DNA of 64,000 bases from JAMXLO01 sp963799415 (GTDB lineage: Bacteria > Pseudomonadota > Alphaproteobacteria > Acetobacterales > Acetobacteraceae): the NCBI GenBank assembly GCA_963799415.1, contig CAWCXI010000023.1, positions 62,001-126,000 of the forward strand, written 5' to 3'. This document shows positions 7,776 through 17,315 of this stretch, piece by piece. Position numbers and translations under genes: made by a program. The notes under the pieces were generated by a model. It was not told the origin of the DNA. It worked only from the letters and a program-made list of their open reading frames with translations, and made no database searches. Numbering within the stretch: position 1 is the first letter of the stretch; the number at the start of each line of letters is the position of its first letter.

Positions 7776-9123
7776 CACTCGGCTGCCACCTGCATCTGCG
7801 GGCGTCCGAGCAGCTCGTCCCAAGGCGCGCCGTTCAGATACGAGGCGTAGACACGATAGTAGTTGCGCGGCGTCTGATCGGTCATTTGCAGCGACACATC
7901 CCCAGGAATCGGATCGTTCGTCTTGTACGCCCCCATCGATGATTGGTAGTTGAACGGATAGCGCCGTGCGATCGTGCCCTTCGAGGCGGCGGTGGCGTAC
8001 AGCCAGTTCTCCATGTCGTCCTGCTCGGTCATCCCCGCGGGGCCCGAGTAACGCATGTAGTAGCGACGCAGCACATCCTTTACCTCGGCTGGTGCATCGG
8101 CATCGACCATGAAGAAGCGCCAGCCCTCCGTCTCGGTCGGGCTGCGCGGATGCCAGACGCAGATGCCGCGCGGCTGGCGCCCGTGATACGAGGCGTTCGG
8201 GAAGAAGTTGCCGACCAGCGACATGTTGCGGGCCTTCGCGCCCAGGCGGCGCTTGCGCTCGTGGAAGCAGTAGCGGAAGTACTCGTCGACGATCGGGTGC
8301 TGGTGATAGGTCGAGACGTACTCGGTCTGCTCCGGCATCAGCGCACCGGTCAGGCCGTGGCCCTGTGGGAAGCCGACCCAGAAGCGCTGTCCGCCGGCAT
8401 ATTCGTTGTCGCGTCGGCTGGAGGCGCCGCGCTGGCCGGAGGGTCCCATGCCTATCATGTCAACCGAGCGATGCGATGGGTTGTGGTAGGAGTCGCCGAG
8501 GAAATTCTCGGCGGCGAACTTCCAGTTCGACGGGAACACCCATTTGTGGACGCCGATCACTTCGGCGCCGCCCGGCCTTCCGTCGCGGCAATCCACCACG
8601 TGATCCAGGTGTTCGGCAGCGTCGCCGAGATATGTCTCGAAGTCGGGCGCTTGCGGATCCCACGATGCCCACACGGTGCCGTGGTACAGCGCGAGCTTCG
8701 GCACTTCGATCAGCGACCACTCTTCGCGGTTCAGCGTGCCTTCGTACAGCGCGCGATACAGCGGGACGCCCTGGAGCTTGCCGTCCGTGGTGTAGCTCCA
8801 GGAGTGATACGGGCAGACGAACAGCGACGTGTTGCCTTGCTCATAGCGGCACACCTTCATGCCGCGATGGCGGCACGAATTCAGGAACACGTGCACCGCG
8901 CCTTGCGCGTCGCGGCACAGGATCACCGACTCTTCGCCCATGCGCGAGACGAAGAAGTCGCCGGGCTTGGGGATCAGGCTTTCGTGCCCGACGAACAGCC
9001 AGGCACGGGTGAAGAGCTTGTCCAGTTCCTCGCGGTAGACAGTCGGGCGAGACGAAGATCTCGCGGCTGATGATGCCGCGCTGTGGCGTCGATCATCTGG
9101 TCGATCGGCAAGGTCGTGGTCAT
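7775..9123 (-). CDS. Aromatic-ring-hydroxylating dioxygenase, alpha subunit, two apparent frameshifts near the N-terminus
   Basis: The catalytic subunit (about 448 aa corrected) with a Rieske [2Fe-2S] domain, CRHRG...CPYHSW, near residues 80-105, and a mononuclear iron domain containing ENFLGDSYHNPSH. The first 60 residues match the paralogue at 14148-15501 only after removing two surplus bases, near 9083 and near 9041. Downstream of those the frame is open. ATG 9123 corresponds to the paralogue's MTTTLPIDQ start. The iron histidines are spaced H-x3-H instead of the usual H-x4-H. It is the first gene of the operon with beta, two small genes and an efflux pair. The substrate is unknown; an aromatic acid is plausible. 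The shifts are probably sequence errors. Confidence 0.85.
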
Positions 9124-9881
9124 GGCGGGACCTCTCTCTGCGCCGCCGATTGTGCGGTCAGGAGCGGCCTCGGCGTCAAGCCTTGCGCAGCGGTGGTTTC
9201 GCAGGACGAGGAACCGGTTTGTGCGCCGGTCAGCGGCTCAGGGTGGGTCAGCGCCGGCTTGTGTGGTCGATCGCTTGGCGCGGAGGGGAGGAGGGCGGCG
9301 GGGACGGGAAGCGGAAACACCCGGTCCATCATGTCCGTTATCAGGCGGGTGTAGTTGCCGCCGTGGCGGATGATGGCGTTTTGCAGAGTCCGCCACAATT
9401 TGTGGCTCGGCGTGATGCCGAGGTCGCGACAGATGTCGGCGATCACCGCGCCGATCGGTCGGCGGCGAACGTCTGCGGCGATCTGCTCCGGCGTTGGCAA
9501 GCAGATCTCCGGGTCAAGCCCGGGGACAAGGGCGGCGAGGGGGGCGGTTTGGTCGTCTCGCGGCGCGACGGTTCGCGGTGCGCGCGGTGCGGATCGGACC
9601 GGGGTGCGGGGCGGCTTGGGATCGGCGTCCAGACGGGCGGCGCTGGCGGTGATGCGTGCCTCGAGCGCGGCGGCGAGATGCAGGCCGTGGGCGATGCGCG
9701 CGAGGATCAACGCGACGTCGTCGGTGCCGAAGTGGCGGACGGAGAAGCCGAGGGCGGCGGTGCCATGCTGGCGCAGCGTGCCGGCGAGTTCGCGGCCGTA
9801 GTCGATGAGCGCGCGGACCAGGACGAGCAGGCCCAAGGAGCGGGTGGCTTGGGAGGCTGGGTCTGGGGCCGCGGCAGACAT
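9120..9881 (-). CDS. Hypothetical protein, 253 aa, overlapping the dioxygenase start
   Basis: Its stop overlaps the start of the dioxygenase alpha gene by four bases. The N-terminal 85 residues are helical (SLGLLVLVRALIDYGRELA, then VRHFGTDDVALILARIAHG). A Pro/Ala-rich linker follows, then a folded block with PEQIAADVRRRPIGAVIADI and CRDLGITPSHKLWRTLQNAI that looks like an HTH-sized helical domain, and a low-complexity tail. I have the impression of a paralogous Acetobacteraceae family with no assigned function. A DNA-binding role is possible from the central block but unproven. No clear ribosome site is seen before ATG 9881. Confidence 0.65.
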   Translation of the reverse strand: MSAAAPDPASQATRSLGLLVLVRALIDYGRELAGTLRQHGTAALGFSVRHFGTDDVALILARIAHGLHLAAALEARITASAARLDADPKPPRTPVRSAPRAPRTVAPRDDQTAPLAALVPGLDPEICLPTPEQIAADVRRRPIGAVIADICRDLGITPSHKLWRTLQNAIIRHGGNYTRLITDMMDRVFPLPVPAALLPSAPSDRPHKPALTHPEPLTGAQTGSSSCETTAAQGLTPRPLLTAQSAAQREVPP

Positions 9882-10221
9882 GAACGGAATAGGAACATGA
9901 ATGTGGCGGCTGTTGTCAAGAAAGAATTCCTACCAAACATGGCGCGCCTCGGGCTATGGCGAGAACTCGTCGCGCGACTTCACCATCGGGTCATGGCGAG
10001 GATCGGTCTGGGTAGCGTCTCGGATTTGAAGCAAAGGCTCGTTGTGTCCCGCAATAAACTTGCAGGAGGCGTGACCCGGTCTTCACCCAGTGTTGCCGAC
10101 CGCGGGCATGAACGGCAGGTCTCGACCCCAACCAGTCCTCGCAGTGGCCCCGGGACCGAATTGCTGCTGTCGACACCAGAGACGTGTCGTTCAGGCGATC
10201 AGCTTACTCTTGAAAGCGCGG
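9882..10221. other. Intergenic stretch without a recognisable gene
   Basis: 340 bases between two minus-strand genes. The short frames here lack family resemblance and ribosome sites. Somewhat lower GC near 9895-9950 may mark the promoter of the 253-aa gene. I see no repeat, RNA gene or clear terminator. Confidence 0.5.
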
Positions 10222-11052
10222 CTATCGCTTTGCTGCCGCGATCAGGACCTCGATGAAGTCCTTCAGCTTCATGCCCACTCGGCCTCCGCGCGAGGAAGCA
10301 GGGCCGTTCACATGCGACAGGATGCCGTCGTGGTAGAGCGCGCGGGAATCTCCAATGGGAGCGCTGTCCGCGGAAGTGGCGGCCGCGACAATCCCTTTTC
10401 GGTCGAGATCGTCGAGTCGCGCGATGCCGGCCCGGTCCATACCGCCGCCGGCGTCACTGAAGAACACCGCGTAGATGTCCAGCGGAACCGTATTGTCCGG
10501 ACGGCCTCCGGAAAGCGCGCCGTGCGACGCCGTCACGACAATCCGGCCCGCATCGTCGGACTGCAGCATGCCGATGGAATTGGCGCAGATCAGCACCGGC
10601 TCGCCAGGAACGTCACGCATGACAAAGCGGGCGCCCTCGGTGATGGGTGGCGGCGCGACCGTCGGTACGGTTGCTGCGCGCATGCGCTCGGCGCAGTTCC
10701 GGACGCTCTGGCCCGGTGCACAGCCGAGCGCGGCGGCAGTGCGATTGACGTGGCTGACGACGCCGTGCGCGAGCATATGGTCGCCGTCGCCGATGTGGCA
10801 TGTCCGCGCATCTGCGGTGGCCGCGGCCAGGTCGATCTGGTCGAGAAAATCCAGACCGACTATGCCGGCCCTGTCCTTGCCGATGCCGGCATCATTCATG
10901 ATCACGGCACGCACAGGCCACTTGGCTGCGTTGAAGGCGTTGTAGCGGCCGCCATAGGACCCGGAGACGACGACATGCGAGCGGTGCTCGGCACGGATGT
11001 TCGAGCAACTGGCGACTGTCAGGATTTTCACCTCTTGGTTTGCAGCGCTCAT
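10222..11052 (-). CDS. Hypothetical protein with internal duplication, 276 aa
   Basis: I do not recognise the family. The protein is built from two related halves. Residues about 25-105 contain VVVSGSYGGRYNAF, NDAGIGKDRAGIVGLDFLD, AAATAD, HIGDGDHMLAHGVVSHVN. Residues about 165-255 contain IVVTASHGALSGG, SDAGGGMDRAGIARLDDLD, AAATSAD, PIGDSRALYHDGILSHVN. The repeated DAGxGxDRAGI and xIGDxxxxxHGxxSHVN patterns suggest two equivalent active or ligand sites. No signal peptide or membrane segment is seen. ATG 11052 is preceded by GGAAGGAAG; the upstream extension to 11259 lacks a good site. It appears monocistronic. Confidence 0.7.
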   Translation of the reverse strand: MSAANQEVKILTVASCSNIRAEHRSHVVVSGSYGGRYNAFNAAKWPVRAVIMNDAGIGKDRAGIVGLDFLDQIDLAAATADARTCHIGDGDHMLAHGVVSHVNRTAAALGCAPGQSVRNCAERMRAATVPTVAPPPITEGARFVMRDVPGEPVLICANSIGMLQSDDAGRIVVTASHGALSGGRPDNTVPLDIYAVFFSDAGGGMDRAGIARLDDLDRKGIVAAATSADSAPIGDSRALYHDGILSHVNGPASSRGGRVGMKLKDFIEVLIAAAKR

Positions 11053-11386
11053 CGACGCTTCCTTCCGTGCGGTCTGATACGGTCGAGCCGCGACCGATTC
11101 GACGGGCCAACCAAATTCATGGCGGTGGCCGGCGCCAGGTGAACACAGCCGAGGGCCGCGCGATAGAGTAACGCTGACCGACAGTGTCTGGCCGAACCCG
11201 GAAAAGCTTTGGAGTGTTGCAACGGTAACAAGCAGACGTTCAATCGTGGGGGTTGCCAACGGCTGGCATCGATCCGAAGCGGTCCTATGGATGAGTTAGG
11301 GTTCTGGCGAGAATCATACGCGGGGAAGTAAGGCGGCGCAGCCTCTCACTGTTCGCAACCACTCTGACGGCCGGCCGGGACACCGA
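11053..11386. other. Intergenic stretch without a recognisable gene
   Basis: 334 bases between the duplicated-domain protein and the 3' end of the AraC/TPR regulator. It should hold the promoter of the former. No convincing small gene, RNA or palindromic repeat is seen. Confidence 0.5.
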
Positions 11387-12959
11387 CTACCCAACCAATC
11401 CCATACTCTCCAGCCCGTCCGCGACAAGATCCTGATCGCTCTGGGGTAAAGGCGCCGCGGCGGCACATTCGGAGGCTTTGGCTCCGGGGTAGAGACGCTT
11501 GATCGCCTTCAGGCTGCGTTCGGCCGCGGGCCTGTTGCCATCGAGCAAGTATATCGGACAAAGGATTCGGTGGGCCCATACCGCGGGTGGATGGTCGGCA
11601 ATGGCACGTGCCATCCATCGCGCGGCCTCAGAATAGCGACCAATATGGAGATATGAGCAGCCCAGGCCCGCGTAATTGTTGAACGCCATTGGGTCGCGCG
11701 GGGCAAGATGCAAGTGAGATCGAAAAATGCTCGATCGCAGCCTCGGCACGTCCACCATAGATCTCCAGCCAGGCAATTCTGCTCCATGCCCAGGCCGAAC
11801 TTCCGTCGAGTTGTAAGGCGCGCCGCGTTACGTCCTCGGCCATCCCGAGTTCGTGAGCGCAGGCCAGCGCGTGCCCCAGAACAACGAGCGTCGGGCTGTC
11901 GTCACCGATCCGCAGCGCGCGCGAGGCCAGATCCACGGCACGAGCGCGTTCCTCCGAGGAGTTGTCGGCGAATTGGTAGACGGCACGCTGGGCGTGGCAC
12001 CAAGCTGCCAGTGCGATCGCCATGGCATGCTCAGGATCTCGATCCATCGCGCGTTCAAGCAGTTCGACCGCGCGCCGATTCCCTTCCGCGCTGAGGGTAG
12101 TCGCATAGGGCCATGCCTTCATGGTCAGTTCTTCAGCAGTCAGATCCGACTCCGGCTTTAGCCGCACACGCTCAGCCTCCGCCTTGCGCAAGCCTGGCTG
12201 TGCAACGGCGGATACCGCCAGCGCGAGGCGCTCGAAGCGTGCGTTCTCTCCGGTGTCGGAATCCTGCTGAAATGCCCACACATGACGCCCGCTTTCAGCG
12301 TCCGACATGCGAAATAGCGCGCGCACCTGTCCTTCGCTCGGCCGACAGACTCCACGTATGTGGTAGCGTGCCCTGTCAGCCCGATCCGTCACCGCAAGGC
12401 CCGACCGGATCAGTGCGGTGACAAGCTCGTCGGTGATCTCGCGGGCGACCATCGGATCTATGCCGCGGGCTTCAATCGGGATCACCGCGACGATTGGGCG
12501 ATCGCTGCTGGCGATGAAGACGCCCGGCTTACCCAGCGTTGGAACAGCAGCAATCGAGGAGCGGCGCAATGTTTGCGACGGCTTCTCTCCGTATCGCCGC
12601 CGGTATTCGATCGAGAACCGGCCGAGATGCGCCAAGCCCCAGCGGGTCGCGATATCCGCCACGCTTATGCCCCTCTCACCACGCAACAGGTCCAGCCGGG
12701 CATGCTCCAGCCGGATGGTCCGAAGAGCTTCGACGGGGGTCTGACCGAGGAATGCCTGGAACTGACGTTGCAGCGTGCGTGTGGAAACGCCTGCCGTACG
12801 CGCGAGATCTTTCAGGGCGGGTGTCTTCGCCGGAGCCGCCCGCATCGCACGCAGTGCGCGCGCCAGACCGCGAGGAACGGCACCCGTTTTGTCCGCCAGA
12901 GGCATGTCGGCTGAAGCTGACATCAAGGTAGGGCCTTTTCCGCGAGGTTCAGAACTCAT
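11387..12959 (-). CDS. AraC-type HTH regulator with TolB-like and TPR regions, one apparent frameshift
   Basis: A soluble regulator of about 523 aa corrected. The N-terminal AraC/XylS helix-turn-helix pair (about residues 45-135) includes LKDLARTAGVSTRTLQRQF and DIATRWGLAHLGRFSIEYR. A TolB/FlgO-like domain (about 155-250) has VAVIPIEARGID and ITDELVTALIRSGLAV. The C-terminal half consists of TPR-like helices (ELLERAMDRDPEHAMAIALA, then LDGSSAWAWSRIAWLEIYGG). This back half is common in adenylate-cyclase/TPR proteins, where the output is usually a cyclase or OmpR-type domain; an AraC HTH in front is less usual. The frame breaks at 11723-11727, a run of five A on the plus strand, where dropping one base restores AIEHFRSHLHLAPRDP. 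Confidence 0.75.
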
Positions 12960-13207
12960 GATCCGGACCGGAGGACGACGGTAATGGCGATCGTGATCGC
13001 CGCATAGGCGGCTGCAGGCCGGTGGCGGTGCAAATCGAGCCAGGAAGTGTCGTCATACGGCTATCTCTGGCGCGATCTGGATAACGCCGCGAACCACGTA
13101 CGGGTCATCGTGGTGATGAGAGTTTCTCTCCGATACGGTCTGCGGCTCATCCGTGGGCGAGCCGCGCGGGATCGTCGGAAGACCTATAACCACAGGAAGA
13201 GCTTCTC

Positions 13208-14027
13208 ATGATGGCCAGCCGTCTCGTCCCCACCCGACTATGCGGGCATTAAGCAACGCCAGCAGGCCACCTGGGCTACCGGCGACTATTCGGTCATCGG
13301 AATCACACTGCAGATCGTTGGTGAGCGCATCTGCGAAGCCGTTGACATACGATCTGGCGAGCGCGTTCTCGACGTCGCGGCAGGGAACGGCAATGCATCG
13401 CTCGCGGCTGCCAGACACTGGTGCGACGTCGTCGCTACCGACTACGTCAGTACGCTTCTCGATCGCGCGCGAGACCGTGCCACCGCGGAGGGGCGCCAAA
13501 TCGAGTTCCGTGAGGCCGATGCCGAGGCATTGCCGTTCGCCGATGGCAGCTTCGATGTCGTGCTCTCGACATTCGGAGTGATGTTCGCGCCCGACCAGGA
13601 GAAGGCCGCGGCCGAGCTTATCCGAGTGTGCCGTCCGGGCGGCCGGATCGGGTTGGCGAACTGGACACCCGACGGCTTTGCCGGCGAGTTGTTCAGGACC
13701 TTCGGCAGATATGTGCCGCCACCACCTGGGGTCAGGTCACCGGCGCTTTGGGGTACCGAGCAAAGGATCAACGAATTGTTCAACGGCCACGGGATCGTCG
13801 CGACCCGTCGGTATTTCGATTTTCGTTACAAGTCGGCCGCACACTGGCTTGAGGTCTCCAGATCGTATTTTGGCCCTACCAATCGGGCGTTCGCCGCACT
13901 CGACACCGCCAGGCAGGCAGCGCTGCAGGCTGATCTCGTGGAACTGCTCGGTCGAATGAACCGGGGTGGGCTGGACACGCTGATCGTGCCCAGCGAGTAC
14001 CTCGAAATCGTGGTGACAAAGCACTAG
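13208..14027 (+). CDS. SAM-dependent methyltransferase (UbiE/COQ5-like), one apparent frameshift near the start
   Basis: A class-I methyltransferase of about 272 aa corrected. Motif I, VLDVAAGNGNASLAAA, is near residue 55. Motif II-like DADAE-type acid loops follow, with EADAEALPFADGSFDVVLS near 110 and VCRPGGRIGLANWTP near 145. The main frame runs back to a TGA at about 13209, and the N-terminal PDYAGIKQRQQATWATGDY is best joined to ATG 13208 by removing one C from the CCCC run at 13228-13231. An AGGAAGAG ribosome site supports this start. The C-terminal half (VSRSYFGPTNRAFAALD) is family-typical. The acceptor substrate is unknown. Transcribed alone, convergent with the Rieske alpha paralogue. 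Confidence 0.8.
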
Positions 14028-14147
14028 AAGCGGAACGCGCCAATCGGCTGACTTGCTTTGTGGCTACTGACGTCACCGTGCACCCGAACGTTCGCTCTCC
14101 ACCCAAGATCGACATTCCCATCCGATAGGCCGGTCCAACTCGGGCGG

Positions 14148-15501
14148 CTACTCTGCCGCCACCTGCATGGGACCGCGATCGCGGCCGATCAGCGTGTCCC
14201 AGTCATCGCCGTTCAGATACGACGCGTAGACACGGTAGTAGTTGCGCGGTGTTTGATCGGTGATCTGTAGCGACACATCGCCCGGGATCGGATCGTTGGT
14301 CTTGTACGCGCCCATCGATGACTGGTAGTTGAACGGGTAGCGCCGCGCGATCGTGCCTTTCGATGCGGCGGTCGCATAGAGCCAGTTCTCCATGTCGTCC
14401 TGCTCGGTCATGCCCGCCGGTCCCGAGTAGCGCATATAGAATCGGCGCAGCACGTCCTTCACCTCGGCCGGTGCATCGGCGTCGACCAGGAAGAAGCGCC
14501 AGCCCTCGGTCTCGGTCGGGCTGTGCGGATGCCACACGCAGATGCCGCGCGGCTGGCGTCCATGGTACGAGGCGTTGGGGAAGATGTTGCCGGTGAACGG
14601 CAGCAGCCGCGCGCGCTCACCCAGCCGCCGCTTCCGCTCCTCGAAGCAGTGGCGGAAGTATTCATCGACGATCGGGATACTGAACGTAGGATGGCTCGTA
14701 TTCCATCGTCTCTGGCATCAGCACGCTGTGCATGCCGTGGCCGGCGGGATGGCCGACCCACACGTGCTGGCCCTTGTTGTATTCGTTGTCGCGGCGCCCC
14801 TTCTGTCCGCGTTGCGAGCTCGGCCCGATGCCGATCATGTCCACCGAACGATGCGACGGATTGTGGTAGGTGTCACCGAGGAAATTCTCGGCCGCGAACT
14901 TCCAGTTGGACGGGAATACCCATTTGTGGACGCCGATCACTTCCGATCCGCCTGGCCGGCCGTCACGGCAGTCCAGCACCTGGTCGAGGTGATCGATCGC
15001 ACTGCCGAGATAGTCCAGCAGATCGGGCGCTGCCGCGTCCCACGACGCCCACACGGTGCCCTTGTAAAGGGCCAGCCGCGGCACCTCGATCAGCGACCAC
15101 TCCTCGCGGTTCAGCGTGCCTTCGTACAGCGCGCGATACAGCGGCACGCCCTGGAGCTTGCCGTCGGTGGTGTAGCTCCACGAGTGATACGGGCAGACGA
15201 ACAGCGACGTGTTGCCCTGTTCGTAGCGGCACACCTTCATGCCACGATGCCGGCACGAGTTCAGGAATACATGCACGGCGCCTTGCGCGTCACGGCAGAG
15301 GATTACCGACTCTTCGCCCATGCGCGAGACGAAGAAGTCGCCGGGCTTCGGGATCAGGCTCTCGTGTCCGACGAACAGCCAGGCGCGGGTGAAGAGCTTG
15401 TCCAATTCCTCGCGGTAGAAATCTGGCGAGACGAAGATTTCGCGACTGATCGCGCCACGCTTGACGTCGATCAACTGGTCGATGGGCAGGGTCGTGGTCA
15501 T
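14148..15501 (-). CDS. Aromatic-ring-hydroxylating dioxygenase, alpha subunit paralogue, one apparent frameshift
   Basis: A second Rieske alpha subunit (about 450 aa corrected), highly similar to the one at 7775-9123 over the Rieske motif (CRHRG...CPYHSW), the iron site (ENFLGDTYHNPSH) and the C-terminal 130 residues. The start MTTTLPIDQLIDVKRG is intact and follows a CAGGAGG site. One surplus base near 14674 interrupts the frame between VQYP and IVDEYFR. Unlike the first copy, no beta subunit, small genes or efflux genes follow. It is divergent from the VOC protein across a 127-base gap. It may share the beta subunit of the other operon or work as an alpha-only oxygenase (inference). Confidence 0.85.
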
Positions 15502-15628
15502 CTGCCGAACCTCCTGGGCTGAGCGATTTTGCGCCGGGTGAGGGCTGGTGCGTCAAGCCCGCCGGCGACGGGATGCCATCACCGGCCGATTCCTGCTATG
15601 CAGGCACATAAACATAGAGGAGCGGTCC

Positions 15629-16141
15629 ATGTTCCAGAAACTGCATCATGTCGCCTACCGCTGCCGCGACGCACAGGAGACGGTCGAGTTCTACACCAAG
15701 GTGCTCGGGCTGAAATATGCCGCGGGGGAGATGACGCCTGAGGGTGCCAGGCCGTATGGGGAAGAGGTCGATCTTATCCACATCTTCTTCGAATGCGGTG
15801 ACGGCAGCTACATCGCGTTCTTCGATCTGCCGAGTTCGCCGCCGGTCCAGGCGGACCCGAACACGCCGAGTTGGGTCAACCACATAGCCTTCGAGGTGCC
15901 CACCATGGAGGCGCTGCTGGAGGGCAAGCGGCGCGTGGAGGCTGCCGGCATCGACGTCCTGGGGCCGAAGGACCACGGGTTCTGCCAGTCGATCTATTTC
16001 TTCGACCCCAACAACATCCGCCTGGAGATGACCCTGCGCACTGAAGCGCCGGGGGTGCTCGATAAGATGGAGAGCGCTGCGGCGGACAAGCTGGCGGATT
16101 GGAACGTGCGCAAGGAGCGCAAGTACGGCGTCGCGGCCTGA
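15629..16141 (+). CDS. VOC-superfamily protein (glyoxalase/dioxygenase fold)
   Basis: A 170-aa single-chain protein with two beta-alpha-beta-beta-beta modules. Module 1 begins MFQKLHHVAYRCRDAQETVEFY, giving the His of a metal site. Module 2 has NHIAFEVPTMEALLEGKRR and ends SIYFFDPNNIRLEMTLR, with the terminal Glu ligand. The family includes glyoxalase I, extradiol dioxygenases and epimerases. AGAGGAG precedes ATG 15629, and longer upstream frames are rejected for that reason. It is followed after 6 bases by an alpha/beta hydrolase and is divergent from a Rieske oxygenase. Ring cleavage followed by hydrolysis would fit, but this is inference. Confidence 0.85.
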   Translation: MFQKLHHVAYRCRDAQETVEFYTKVLGLKYAAGEMTPEGARPYGEEVDLIHIFFECGDGSYIAFFDLPSSPPVQADPNTPSWVNHIAFEVPTMEALLEGKRRVEAAGIDVLGPKDHGFCQSIYFFDPNNIRLEMTLRTEAPGVLDKMESAAADKLADWNVRKERKYGVAA

Positions 16142-16147
16142 ACCGCG

Positions 16148-17263
16148 ATGCAGGGCGAGCTGGTCGCAATCGATGTGCCACGCGGCAGCGGCTACGACAG
16201 CCAGAGCGGCCTGAACAATCTGTTCCCGCAGGTGTTCGGCCGGCTCGCCGCGGAGGGCTGCGACCGGCGCGTCGCCTTCGTGGTGATCCACCCGACCAGC
16301 AACTTCATGGGCCATTATCTGATCGGCCCGCTGCAACAGCGCGACCGCGCGGTCCTGGCGCTGAACACACGCTACGTCGCCAATGATACGGCGCTGATCA
16401 TGGAGCGCGCGATCCAGGACCTTGGCGCCGGCATCAGGTTCCTGCGCCAGCGCGGCTATGAACGTATCGTGCTGTGCGGCAATTCCGGAGGCGGCTCGCT
16501 CGCGGCGTTTTATCAGGCGGAGGCGGAGCACCTCACCATCACCACCACGCCTGACGGCGCGCCGTTCGAGCTGCATCCGGAGCAGCTTCCTCCGGTGGAC
16601 GGGCTGGCGATGCTCGCCGCGCATCCTGGTCGCGCGGCGACAATGGTCGAGTGGATCGATCCGGCGGTGGTCGATGAGCGCCAGATGAATGCGACCGACG
16701 CGTCGCTCGACATGTACAACGCGGCGAACGGTCCGCCTTACGATGCCGCCTGGCTGCGCCGTTATCGCGCGGCACAGCGTGCACGCAACGACCGCATCAC
16801 CGAGTGGGTACTCGGCAGGTTGGCGGCGGTGGATGCCGATACGGATCAGGAGCTGATCAAGGACGAGCCGTTCATCGTTTATCGTACTGTCGCCGACCCG
16901 CGTTTCCTCGACCTCACGCTGGATCCCAGCGATCGTGCGGTGGCCCGCAACAGGCGGCTGAACTACGGGCCGACCAATCTCGGGCGATTCTCAACGTTGC
17001 GTTCCTTCCTCAGCCAGTGGAGCGGGCGTCTGTCCCGCGCTGATGGCCCGTCCTGCATGGCGCGTTGTTCGGTGCCGGTGCTCAATGTGATGTACTCAGC
17101 CGATACGCTGGTGTTTCCCGCGCAGTGCCGGTCGTGGTCGCAGGCGGCGGGCGAACGCTGCGAGGACCACGTGCTCAAGGGCGCGACGCATTTCCTGATG
17201 GGTCAGGACGCGTTGATCGGGGAGCTCGCCGATCTGCTGGTGGCCTGGGCCGAGCGTCTCTGA
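16148..17263 (+). CDS. Alpha/beta hydrolase, 371 aa
   Basis: A serine hydrolase of the alpha/beta fold. The nucleophile elbow is GNSGGGS near residue 117, after RIVLC. RVAFVVIHPTSNFMGHY near residue 42 supplies the oxyanion-side strand. The C-terminal VLNVMYSADTLVFPAQC and DHVLKGATHFLMG supply the likely Asp and His. A large cap insert lies between about residues 150 and 290. It begins 6 bases after the VOC stop without a strong ribosome site, so translation is probably coupled. Together with the VOC protein it may act on an aromatic or polyketide-type breakdown product. The substrate is not known. It ends just before a bidirectional hairpin. Confidence 0.8.
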   Translation: MQGELVAIDVPRGSGYDSQSGLNNLFPQVFGRLAAEGCDRRVAFVVIHPTSNFMGHYLIGPLQQRDRAVLALNTRYVANDTALIMERAIQDLGAGIRFLRQRGYERIVLCGNSGGGSLAAFYQAEAEHLTITTTPDGAPFELHPEQLPPVDGLAMLAAHPGRAATMVEWIDPAVVDERQMNATDASLDMYNAANGPPYDAAWLRRYRAAQRARNDRITEWVLGRLAAVDADTDQELIKDEPFIVYRTVADPRFLDLTLDPSDRAVARNRRLNYGPTNLGRFSTLRSFLSQWSGRLSRADGPSCMARCSVPVLNVMYSADTLVFPAQCRSWSQAAGERCEDHVLKGATHFLMGQDALIGELADLLVAWAERL

Positions 17264-17273
17264 CACGAGCGAA

Positions 17274-17308
17274 ATGGTCTTCCCCTCCCGCAAAGGGGGG
17301 AAGACCAT
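17274..17308. terminator. Bidirectional hairpin between convergent genes (palindrome family A)
   Basis: Arms ATGGTCTTCCCC (17274-17285) and GGGGAAGACCAT (17297-17308) pair perfectly around an 11-base loop TCCCGCAAAGG. It lies between the convergent alpha/beta hydrolase and hsp20 genes. Its core CCCCTCCCGCAAAGGGGGG belongs to the dispersed C-rich/G-rich palindromes also found near 22820, 24830, 27420 and 48915. Confidence 0.65.
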
Positions 17309-17315
17309 GATCGCT

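Noticed and set aside
7775..9123. Calling the frameshifted alpha subunit a true pseudogene
   Set aside because: The beta subunit and all downstream operon genes are intact, both shifts are single-base insertions, and the same error type affects essential genes of this window.
9991..10176. Short minus-strand frame in the 9.9-10.2 kb gap
   Set aside because: No ribosome site, no recognisable motif, biased composition.
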